From Yinghuangia elevatio (GTDB lineage: Bacteria; Actinomycetota; Actinomycetes; Streptomycetales; Streptomycetaceae), in contig NZ_JBEZFP010000137.1 in NCBI RefSeq assembly GCF_040649515.1, forward strand, positions 1-24,388: DNA of 24,388 bases. The letters are read 5' to 3'. Positions 14,556 to 21,690 of this stretch are shown piece after piece. A program made the translations under genes and the position numbers. The notes under the pieces were generated by a model that searched no databases, had not been told where the DNA came from, and worked only from the letters and a program-made list of their open reading frames with translations. The number at the start of each line of letters is the position of its first letter. Positions within the stretch are counted from its first letter, which is position 1.

Positions 14556-14690
14556 CGTGCCGCTTGTTCGTGCCGCCGAGTCGTCGTGCCGCTGTTTCGT
14601 CCTGGTGCCGAGTCGTCGTGCCGCCCTGCCGTCGTGATGCCGTGCCGTGGTACCGCCGTGCCGTGGTGCCGCCGTATCGCGGGTCCCCGC
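14556..14690. repeat. Degenerate TCGTGCCGC-type simple repeat between two SDR genes
   Basis: The 157-bp gap is mostly variants of TCGTGCCGC / GTCGTGCCG / CCGTGGTGCCGC. They include GAGTCGTCGTGCCGC twice (about 14579 and 14610) and GTGCCGTGGTACCGCC followed by GTGCCGTGGTGCCGCC near 14640-14672. No gene or clear promoter is visible. Confidence 0.65.
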
Positions 14691-14694
14691 GCGC

Positions 14695-15462
14695 TCAGGC
14701 CCGCATCTGGCCGCCGCCGTCGACCATGAAGGTCTCCCCGGTGATGTACCGCGACGCGTCCGAGAGCAGGAACAGCACCGGCGGGGCGATGTCGGCGTCG
14801 GGGTCGCCGTCGCGGCCCATCGGGTGCTGGGCGTACATCGCGTCGAACACCGCGCGCCGGTCCGGGTCGTCGGCGGGCGGCCTGCGGTGCGCGGCGGACG
14901 CGGGGCACACGCAGTTGACGGTGATCCCGTGCCGGGCCCATTCGCGCGCGGCGGTCCGCGTGAGCGAGCGGACCGCCTCCTTCGAGGCGCTGTACGGGCC
15001 GTACCCCGCGCCGCCGGTCATGCCGACCGCCGAGCCCATGGTCACGATGCGGCCGCGCCCGGCGTCGCGGAAGTAGGGGAAGACCGCCTGCATCGCCCAC
15101 AGTGTGCCCTTGGGGCCGGTGTCGAGCAGCAGGTCCATGTCGGAGGAGGTGACGTCCTCCAGCGCGGTCACCGGGCGGAAGGTCTGGGCGTTGGCGACCA
15201 GGCCGTCCAGGCGGCCGAAGCGCTCGTGGGTGCGGGCCGCGAGGGCGAACGTCGCGTCGCGGTCGGCGACGTCGCATTCGACGGCCAGGTGCTCGACGCC
15301 CAGTCCGTCGAGTTCGGCGGAGGTCTCGGCCAGGCGCTTCGGGTTGCGGCCGGTGATCGTGAGGCGGGCGCCGCGCGCGCCGAGGTGGCGGGCGATGCCG
15401 CGCCCGATGCCCCGTGTGGCGCCGGTGACGATCACCGCGTGGTCCCGGATGCCGTACTCCAC
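14695..15462 (-). CDS. SDR-family oxidoreductase lacking the usual catalytic Asn
   Basis: A 255-residue classical SDR, first gene of the leftward unit. Motifs: TGATRGIG (13-20), GRNPKRL after strand two (Arg-rich, suggesting NADP), Ser144 and YSASK (Tyr157, Lys161), and VDGGGQ near the end. The usual NNAG is changed to ANAQ (90-93), and the catalytic Asn position in the LDTNLKG-type segment is Gly116 (LDTGPKG). The substrate is unknown. The GTG at 15462 has a perfect AGGAGG 5 nt upstream. The promoter is the palindrome at 15498-15533, about 36 bp away. Confidence 0.92.
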   Translation of the reverse strand: MEYGIRDHAVIVTGATRGIGRGIARHLGARGARLTITGRNPKRLAETSAELDGLGVEHLAVECDVADRDATFALAARTHERFGRLDGLVANAQTFRPVTALEDVTSSDMDLLLDTGPKGTLWAMQAVFPYFRDAGRGRIVTMGSAVGMTGGAGYGPYSASKEAVRSLTRTAAREWARHGITVNCVCPASAAHRRPPADDPDRRAVFDAMYAQHPMGRDGDPDADIAPPVLFLLSDASRYITGETFMVDGGGQMRA

Positions 15463-15497
15463 CTGGTCCTCCTGACTGCGTCCGGATGTCGTCTGCC

Positions 15498-15533
15498 CTT
15501 GAAAATTATCTTCACATGAAGCTACTTTTCAAG
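15498..15533. promoter_or_regulatory. 36-bp near-perfect palindrome with superimposed divergent promoters
   Basis: Two 17-nt arms around a CA centre match at 15 of 17 positions: CTTGAAAA at the left edge, TTTTCAAG at the right edge, and CTTCA-CA-TGAAG in the middle. Rightward: TTGAAA (15499-15504), 18-bp spacer, TACTTT (15523-15528). Leftward: TTGAAA (15532-15527), 16-bp spacer, GATAAT (15510-15505). Each predicted start leaves a leader of about 30-35 nt before 15567 or 15462. It is strikingly AT-rich for this DNA. The local MarR protein is the best candidate ligand. Confidence 0.75.
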
Positions 15534-15566
15534 AAGCAACCGCCGCGATCCCCGGGAGGCACGCGC

Positions 15567-16826
15567 ATGCAGGCTCCGGCAGACCGGACGCGCCCCGAGT
15601 GGGTGCGCCTCGCCAACGAGGGCGCCCTCGGGCCCCTGCTGGAGGAATCCGCCGAACCATTCAGCCTGGACGGCGTGCTCGGCCGGGCCCAGGCGCTGAC
15701 CGGCCTGGACGACTTCGGGTCGGACGACTTCCACGAACCGCTCGACCTGCTGCTGCGCGACCTGGAGGCGCACGCGCGGCTGACCGCGCTCGGACGCTGG
15801 CAGACGTACCGCTATCTGCTGCGCCTGCTGCGGGTACGGCTGCAGATCCGCGACTACGAGACGCGCGATCCCGGCGTCGCGGACGAACGGGTCGAGGCCC
15901 CGCTGTTCGTGGTGGGCGCGCCACGTACCGGCACCTCGATCCTGCACGCGCTGCTGGCCCGCGACCCGGCGCACCGGGTGCCGGAGGGCTGGGAACTGCT
16001 GATGCCGGTGCCGCCCCCCTCGCCCGACCCGTCCGCATTCGCCGCCGATCCGCGCATCCCGGCGGCCGAGGCGGAACTGCGGTTCTTCGACCAGGTGACC
16101 GGCACTCTCGACGCGATCCACGTATACGGTGCGCGCCTGCCCAAGGAGTGCCTGTCCGCGCAGTCCTTCGCCTTCCGCTCGCAGGAGTTCCCGGCGCGGT
16201 ACCACGTGCCGAACTACACGGCGTGGCTGCTGGGTTGCGACATGGCGCCGGCGTACGACCTGCACCGCCGCGTCCTGCGCATCCTCCAGCGCGGCTTCCC
16301 GCGCGATCGCCGCTGGGTGCTCAAGAGCCCCGCCCACCTGCACTCGCTGCCGGAACTGCTGGACGCATACCCGGACGCCCGCCTCGCGGTCACCCACCGC
16401 GACCCGATCACGGTGCTCGGCTCGGTCACCAGCCTCATCGCCACGCTGCGCGGCGTGCACAGCGACGACGTCTCCTACCCGGCGATCGGCCGCTACCACG
16501 CCGACCTGTACGTGCACGACCTCGACCGGCTCGTGGAGCACGACACCGGCGGCGTCTTCGCCCCCGGCCGCGTGCACCACAGCCAGTACGCCGACTTCAT
16601 GACCGCACCCCTGGACACCGTCCGCGCCCTGTACGAGGCGCTGGGCATGGAACTGACCGACGACGCGGAGGACCGCATGCGCACCTACCTCGACGCCCGG
16701 CCCAAGGACAAACACGGCGTGCACCGCTATGAGTTCGACGACCTCGGACTCGACCGGGCGCACGAGAGCTCCCGGTTCGGGCGCTACCGCACGCACTTCG
16801 GCGTTCCGGCGGCCGACCATGCCTGA
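15567..16826 (+). CDS. Sulfotransferase-family protein
   Basis: A 419-residue protein of the Sulfotransfer_3-like group. The 5'-phosphosulfate-binding loop is GAPRTGTSILHALLARDP (Gly117 onward), and the 3'-phosphate site is in RWVLKSPAHLHSLPELLDAY with THRDPITVLGSVTSL. The family moves sulfate from PAPS to hydroxyl or amine groups; the acceptor is unknown, and some relatives are uncharacterised. The N-terminal 110 residues are helical and family-typical. The ATG at 15567 has GGGAGG 7 nt upstream. Its stop overlaps the DUF1214 gene start by 8 nt, so the two are translationally coupled. Transcription should start in the 36-bp palindrome. Confidence 0.9.
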   Translation: MQAPADRTRPEWVRLANEGALGPLLEESAEPFSLDGVLGRAQALTGLDDFGSDDFHEPLDLLLRDLEAHARLTALGRWQTYRYLLRLLRVRLQIRDYETRDPGVADERVEAPLFVVGAPRTGTSILHALLARDPAHRVPEGWELLMPVPPPSPDPSAFAADPRIPAAEAELRFFDQVTGTLDAIHVYGARLPKECLSAQSFAFRSQEFPARYHVPNYTAWLLGCDMAPAYDLHRRVLRILQRGFPRDRRWVLKSPAHLHSLPELLDAYPDARLAVTHRDPITVLGSVTSLIATLRGVHSDDVSYPAIGRYHADLYVHDLDRLVEHDTGGVFAPGRVHHSQYADFMTAPLDTVRALYEALGMELTDDAEDRMRTYLDARPKDKHGVHRYEFDDLGLDRAHESSRFGRYRTHFGVPAADHA

Positions 16827-18012
16827 GTCGTCCCCGCTCCCCGACCACGCCGCGTGGGCCGCCCTATGCGACACGATGAAGGCCGCCGGCGACCGCATCC
16901 TCGCCCCCGACTTCCCCGGCTCGCCCGAGGAACGCGCCGAGGGCTTCCGGCACTTGGCACAGCAGGCGGTGTGCTGGCTGGCCTGGGGCGTCGGCCACCT
17001 CGACCCGGCCGACCCGCGCTTCATGCGGCAGAACGACCTGCTGACGCGCTGGGGCGGGCCGAACGTCGACAACGTCTACAAGCACGCCCGCATCGACGCG
17101 GAGGGCACGTACCGCATCCGCGGACTGATGCACTCGTGCGAGGAGTTCCTACTCGCGGTCCGCATCGGCAACATGCACCAGGAGCGGTACGGGACGCTGC
17201 ACGAGGTGACCGCGACCGACCTCGGGATCGCCCCGGGCGACTCCTTCGAGATCCTGCTCGGCGGGCCCGAGCCGGCCGACCCCGCCGTACGGTGGGTGCC
17301 GTTGCCGGAGGGCGCCCGCATGGTCGCCGTCCGCGAGTACTACTACGACTGGCAGGAGCACGAACCCGCCGTGCTCACCATCGAGCGCGTCGACCGCCCG
17401 ACCGTCCCGCAACGCCTCACCCCCGGCCGCATCGCCGAGCAACTGGAGGAAGCGCGCTCGCAGTTCGAGCGGTCGATCACCTACTGGAACGACTACCAGC
17501 GGGCGGCCCGGACGCGCGGCGAGGACAACACGTTCATCCAGCCGCGCACCGAGCCCAAGGGACTCAAGGGGCTGGTGTACGGCTTCTGCTTCTACCGCCT
17601 CGCGCCGGGCGAGGCCCTGGTCGTCGAGTGCGAGGCGCCGGTGGCGCGCTACTGGTCGTACCAGCTGTACCAGCTCGGCTGGTTCGAGCCCGTCGAGTCG
17701 ATCCACCGCACCGGCGGCCTGAACCACCGCCAGACCGCGGTCGACGCGGACGGGCTGGTGCGGGTCGTGGTCGCGCACGAGGACCCGGGAGTGGCGAACT
17801 GGCTGGACACGGAAGGGCGTTCCGAGGGCATGCTGACGTTCCGCTGCGCCTGGGCGGACAATCGGCCGGAGCCGAAGGCGCAGGTCGTCGCGTTCGCCGA
17901 CCTGGAGACCCGGCTGGCGCCGGGGGCGGCAGGCGGGCCCACGACCCCGGAGGAGCGCCGGGCACATCTGGCGGCTCGGGCAGCCCATGCCGCCTGGCGG
18001 TTCCGCACCTGA
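16819..18012 (+). CDS. DUF1214 domain-containing protein
   Basis: A 397-residue soluble protein. The C-terminal half matches the DUF1214 pattern: ALVVECEAPVARYWSYQLY, then NHRQTAVDADGLVRVVVAHE and DPGVANWLDTEGRSEG, closing with an Arg-rich end. The N-terminal half has NVYKHARIDAEGTYRIRG, common in these proteins. The function of DUF1214 is not established. The ATG at 16819 lies inside the end of the sulfotransferase gene, so the two products are probably made together and may act on the same compound (inference). Confidence 0.87.
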   Translation: MPESSPLPDHAAWAALCDTMKAAGDRILAPDFPGSPEERAEGFRHLAQQAVCWLAWGVGHLDPADPRFMRQNDLLTRWGGPNVDNVYKHARIDAEGTYRIRGLMHSCEEFLLAVRIGNMHQERYGTLHEVTATDLGIAPGDSFEILLGGPEPADPAVRWVPLPEGARMVAVREYYYDWQEHEPAVLTIERVDRPTVPQRLTPGRIAEQLEEARSQFERSITYWNDYQRAARTRGEDNTFIQPRTEPKGLKGLVYGFCFYRLAPGEALVVECEAPVARYWSYQLYQLGWFEPVESIHRTGGLNHRQTAVDADGLVRVVVAHEDPGVANWLDTEGRSEGMLTFRCAWADNRPEPKAQVVAFADLETRLAPGAAGGPTTPEERRAHLAARAAHAAWRFRT

Positions 18013-18129
18013 GCGGAGGCCGTGCACGGAGGCCGTAAGCGGGAGCCGCACGCACGGTTCGACCCGACGGCGTTGGGCCCCGTCCGGGTGTCCACGGCCG
18101 GTCCGTGGCGGGTCGGCCGAGCGACTGCT

Positions 18130-18177
18130 CGGGTCGGTGGCGCGCCGGGTCGGTGGCGCGTCGGGTCAGCGGCGCGT
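18130..18177. repeat. Three 16-bp tandem repeats over the RlmG-like gene's stop codon
   Basis: Units of CGGGTCGGTGGCGCGC type begin at 18130, 18146 and 18162. The first two differ by one base and the third by a few. The third covers the stop codon (18166-18168) of the minus-strand methyltransferase and its last residues. Confidence 0.85.
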
Positions 18178-19359
18178 CGCCCGCAGTACAACGAACTTGC
18201 GGTCGCTCGCCGCGACTTCGCAGTTGCCGAAGATGCGCTTGAGCTTGACGTGGTAGCCGAGATGGCGGTTGCCGACCACCCACAGCTCGCCGCCGCGGCG
18301 CAGCGCGGCGCGCGAACCGGTGAACATCCGCCACGCGATGCCGTCCGTGGTCGCCCGGTGGCTGTGGAACGGCGGGTTGTTGAGCACGAGGTCGGCGCTC
18401 GCGCCCGGGAGGCTTGCCAGGCCGTCGCCGACCGTGAACGCGGCCGGGCGGGCGTCCGCGTCGACGTTGGCGCGGTAGGTCTCCTCCGCCGACGCGACGG
18501 CCTGGAAGGACTCGTCGACGAAGGTCACGTGCGCGTCCGGGTTGGCGAGCGCCGCGGCGGTGCCCACGACGCCGTTGCCGCACCCGAGGTCGACCACGTG
18601 CTCGGGCCCTCGGCGCTCCGGCAGGTGGCCGAGCAGGAACCGGGTGCCGACGTCGAGTCGTTCGGCGCAGAACACGCCCGCGTGGTTGACGACCCGGCGG
18701 CCGGACATCACGCCGATGCCGTCGGGCAGCGCGTACGTGTGCGGCCACGGGTTGGCGGCTGCCGCGGGGCGGCCGTCCGGTGTGCAGAAGATGAGGCGCG
18801 CCTTCTTCTCCGCGAGGGAGGTGCGCGTCGGTCCGAGGATGCGCTCGAAGAGGGCGAGCGTCGACGTGTGGATCTCGGTCGTCATGCCGGTGCCGAGCAC
18901 GACCGTGCCGGTGTGCACCGACGGCGCGAGGCGGTGGAGTTGGTCCTCCAGGAGCGCGAGGCCCTTGGGGACGCGCACCAGCAGGACGTCCACCCGGGCG
19001 GGCGGCTCGTCCCGGGTGGTGAGCAGCCGCACCGTCTCGGGGTCGACGCCATTGCGGGCGAGGTTGGCGCGCGTCGCCTCGCGGGCGAGGTACGAGTCGG
19101 TGATCTGGGTGGGCCGGTACGCCGCGAGGGCGGTGGTCAGCGCGCCCCACCGGTCCCCGACCACGACCAGCGCGCCGGGCGCCGCGGCGGCCGGATCGAC
19201 GGGCCCGACGGGCGTCCCCTCGGGCCCCGGCTCCCCGGCCAGGCGCCGGAGCAGGTACGCGTCGGCGGCGTCCCAGGCACGCAGCGGGTCGCGGGGGTCC
19301 TCGGGGAAGCGGGTCAGGTCGACCTCGCCCCACGGTGTGCTGAAAGGCGTGCTGAGCAT
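18166..19359 (-). CDS. RlmG/RsmC-like rRNA (guanine-N2) methyltransferase
   Basis: A 397-residue protein with two methyltransferase-like domains, as in RlmG and RsmC. The N-terminal half has lost the SAM motifs. The C-terminal half has motif I VVDLGCGNGVVGTAAAL, the acidic VDES, and the catalytic LVLNNPPFHSHRATTDGIAW. The closing RHLGYHVKLKRIFGNCEV with ASDRKFVVLRA is typical of RlmG, which methylates a guanine N2 of 23S rRNA; RsmC (16S) is the alternative. The ATG at 19359 is tentative as no strong ribosome site is seen. The 3' end lies in a tandem repeat. It follows a second methyltransferase by 114 nt, with a palindrome in between. Confidence 0.88.
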   Translation of the reverse strand: MLSTPFSTPWGEVDLTRFPEDPRDPLRAWDAADAYLLRRLAGEPGPEGTPVGPVDPAAAAPGALVVVGDRWGALTTALAAYRPTQITDSYLAREATRANLARNGVDPETVRLLTTRDEPPARVDVLLVRVPKGLALLEDQLHRLAPSVHTGTVVLGTGMTTEIHTSTLALFERILGPTRTSLAEKKARLIFCTPDGRPAAAANPWPHTYALPDGIGVMSGRRVVNHAGVFCAERLDVGTRFLLGHLPERRGPEHVVDLGCGNGVVGTAAALANPDAHVTFVDESFQAVASAEETYRANVDADARPAAFTVGDGLASLPGASADLVLNNPPFHSHRATTDGIAWRMFTGSRAALRRGGELWVVGNRHLGYHVKLKRIFGNCEVAASDRKFVVLRATRR

Positions 19360-19456
19360 TGGCTCATTGTGCCTGGTACGTGGATGCCGCCCGGCCACAC
19401 GTTGCCCGGCTGCGGATGTCGGACCGCGGGGCCCGACTGCGGGCACGACCGCAGGG

Positions 19457-19472
19457 GCCGCCCCGGGGCGGC
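19457..19472 (-). terminator. GC palindrome after methyltransferase gene
   Basis: GCCGCCCCGGGGCGGC is a perfect 16-bp palindrome one base after the stop of the methyltransferase at 19474. It may act as a terminator, but with no loop and no T-tract this is weak. Confidence 0.35.
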
Positions 19473-19473
19473 G

Positions 19474-20151
19474 CTATGTCGCCCGCGCGAGCACGTACCC
19501 CCGCCGTGTCTCGGCCTCCTCCGGGTACGGCGCACGCTCCATGCGGGCTTCCACCGCGAACCCTGCGTCGGTCATCGCCGCGACCATCGGAGCGGACTCG
19601 CGGAAGTGGAACTCGACGTCCACCGCGTGCCCCCACCAGTCGGTCATGTGGCGGACCTCGTCGCCGAGATGGAACGCGACCAGCAGCAGCCCCCCGGGCC
19701 GCAGCACCCGCCGGGCTTCGGCGAACGCCGCGGGCAGTTCCCCGGCGGCCAGGTGGATGAGCGAGTAGAAGGCCACCGCGGCATCGAACTCCCGGTCGGC
19801 GGCCGGCAGTCGCAGCAGGTCGCCCTGCCGGAACTCGGCGGCCGGGTGTTCGCGGCGGCCGACCGCCACCATCCCGGGCGACAGGTCGACGCCCACAACC
19901 CGGGCACCGCGCGCGGCGAGCCATCCGGCCACGTGGCCCGGCCCGCAGCCCAGGTCCGCAATCGCCGCTCCGGGGCCGACGGACTCGCCCAGCGCTCCGA
20001 GCAACGCGCGGTCCAGCGGCTTGTGCGCAAGTTCGTCACCGATCCGGGCCTGGTACTCCTCGGCCACGGCGTCGTAGCTGTCCCGCACCCGTGCGTGGTC
20101 GGGGTCGGGGCCGGGCACCGGGGCCGCGTCGCGGTCAGCGGAAGCGTGCAC
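19474..20151 (-). CDS. Class I SAM-dependent methyltransferase
   Basis: A 225-residue Methyltransf_11-type enzyme. RVRDSYDAVAEEYQARIG opens the fold, motif I is IADLGCGPGHVAGWLAARGA, then VVGVDLSPGM, and RVLRPGGLLLVAFH is the post-motif region. The substrate is unknown: members methylate small metabolites, quinones or lipids. The GTG at 20151 is a tentative start overlapping the preceding TPR-like gene by 17 nt, with no good ribosome site. A GTG at the VRDSYD residues would give a shorter form that also starts at the fold boundary. The overlap suggests coupling to the TPR-like gene. Confidence 0.85.
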   Translation of the reverse strand: MHASADRDAAPVPGPDPDHARVRDSYDAVAEEYQARIGDELAHKPLDRALLGALGESVGPGAAIADLGCGPGHVAGWLAARGARVVGVDLSPGMVAVGRREHPAAEFRQGDLLRLPAADREFDAAVAFYSLIHLAAGELPAAFAEARRVLRPGGLLLVAFHLGDEVRHMTDWWGHAVDVEFHFRESAPMVAAMTDAGFAVEARMERAPYPEEAETRRGYVLARAT

Positions 20152-21409
20152 TGCGCACCGGACCCGTCGAAGGGCACTGGTCCCGGGAGGTGCGGGCCGC
20201 CCAGGCGGACGCCACGCCGGCCGCGAAGGCGACCAGTTCGGCTCCGGTGTCGGGCGGCGCGTCCTCGTCGCCCGGATGGTCCGCGTCCGGCTGGGCGGCG
20301 ACGACGTCCGCGGCGATCTCGGCCTCCGGCCGGCCGTCCGGCGCGCCGCCTTCGGGGTCGGCGGTGAGCCGCTTCTCCCACGGCGCGTTGCCCGCCTGAC
20401 GCAGCAGCACGCTGATGTCGGCGGCGACGGGCGGCGGACTCGTCCAGCACGTCGCGTGCTCGAACAGCACCTGTCCGGGAGCGCGTTCGTGCAGCGACTC
20501 GACGACCCCTTCCGCCACGTCGTCCAGGCGGTACGCGACGACCACCGTGTCCGGGCGGCCCGGCTCGTACGGCACTGCGGGCAGCCCCAGCACGTCGGCG
20601 GCGGCCAGGCCCAGGATCCGGCTGCCCCGGTCATCCAGGAGCGACACCGACGCGGGCGCCGCACCCGTCGCCCCCAGCACGGCGGCGAGGCGGTCCAAAC
20701 CCTGGCGGCAACTGCCCGGCGAGTCCTGGTGGAACGCGTGCCGGCCGACCATGCTCGTGCGGAAGCCGTACGGCGAGATCGTCGCCAGCACTCCCCCGGT
20801 GAGCACGAACTGCCAGCCGCGCAAGTCCTCGTGGTCCAGCGGGGCGACGGCCGCGGCGGCGTCCGCGCGGGACAGCATGGCGCCGAGGCGGCCGTACGCC
20901 CACTCCCAGTCCTCGTCCGCCGGTGCCGGCAGGCGGACGAACTGCGTTCGGGCGCGCGTCAGATCGCCCGCCAGCACGGCGTTGTAGACGAGCAGATACC
21001 GGTCGGGCCAGTCCCGCAGCGTCGCGTCGCGGGACTCCAGCAGGGCGACCGCCTCGCCGTGGCGCTCCTCGCGCTCGTACGCCGACGCCAGCTCCAGGAA
21101 CACCCCGCGCGACTTCGGCGACCGGCGCAGCGACTCCACGAGGGCGGGTATCGCCGCGTAGGCCGCGCCGTGCTCGATGCAGGCGTATCCGAACTCGAAG
21201 AGTTTGTCGGCGCTGCGCGGTTTGGCGGCGAGTGCGCGCGACGCCTCGACGAGGTCGTCGAAGCCGACCATGCCCGCGGCTTTCTCCACGACGAGCGCCA
21301 GGTCGCGGATCTCCAGTCGTCCGGCGGTCCCGCGCAGGTGACGCATCACCGCGGATACGTCGCCGCCCTCCACCAGTTCCCAGGCCTTGTCCAGGTCAGA
21401 AATAGTCAT
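20135..21409 (-). CDS. TPR-like helical protein of unknown function
   Basis: A 424-residue protein. The N-terminal 190 or so residues are alpha-alpha repeats of tetratricopeptide type (for example SADKLFEFGYACIEHGAAYA with AIPALVESLRRSPKSRGVFL, then ELASAYEREERHGEAVALLE). The C-terminal half is mixed alpha/beta (SPYGFRTSMVGRHAFHQDSP, VPYEPGRPDTVVVAYRLDDV) and ends in an acidic, disordered tail. I do not recognise the second domain. The ATG at 21409 has GAAGG close upstream. It diverges from Tex across 281 bp and is followed by the methyltransferase with overlap. Confidence 0.78.
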   Translation of the reverse strand: MTISDLDKAWELVEGGDVSAVMRHLRGTAGRLEIRDLALVVEKAAGMVGFDDLVEASRALAAKPRSADKLFEFGYACIEHGAAYAAIPALVESLRRSPKSRGVFLELASAYEREERHGEAVALLESRDATLRDWPDRYLLVYNAVLAGDLTRARTQFVRLPAPADEDWEWAYGRLGAMLSRADAAAAVAPLDHEDLRGWQFVLTGGVLATISPYGFRTSMVGRHAFHQDSPGSCRQGLDRLAAVLGATGAAPASVSLLDDRGSRILGLAAADVLGLPAVPYEPGRPDTVVVAYRLDDVAEGVVESLHERAPGQVLFEHATCWTSPPPVAADISVLLRQAGNAPWEKRLTADPEGGAPDGRPEAEIAADVVAAQPDADHPGDEDAPPDTGAELVAFAAGVASAWAARTSRDQCPSTGPVRSARFR

Positions 21410-21624
21410 CGCCTTCGAGGGTTCAGCACCCGACCACGGGGCCGCAACCGAGATTCCGCGTCGTCCTACCGTCCGTCGGACGACCATGCCACCGCCGCCC
21501 GGGCGACCCGCTCGGCTCCGCCGGACCACCGCCGCACCGCCGCCGGGGCGGCCTCGGAGCGGGCACCGGGCCGCGGCGACCGCCGCCACGGACTCGTACG
21601 GCGGACACGCGCACCGCCGCCAGT

Positions 21625-21654
21625 GCGACATTCGGGGCCCAACATCGGCAGAAT
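21625..21654 (+). promoter_or_regulatory. Candidate promoter for Tex
   Basis: GCGACA (21625-21630) and CAGAAT (21649-21654) with an 18-bp spacer match the vegetative consensus at about 4 of 6 positions each, some 36 bp before the GTG. The rest of the 21410-21690 gap is GC-rich and I see no other structure in it. Confidence 0.35.
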
Positions 21655-21690
21655 GCCCGGGTACCCCAGTGTGAAGGTGGTTCAAGTTCC

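Noticed and set aside
12203..15533. A shared MarR motif (CTTCAAG/CTTGAA) in both the 12203-12243 repeat and the 15498-15533 palindrome
   Set aside because: The overlap is only six or seven bases and the surrounding symmetry differs, so it is too short to claim a common operator.
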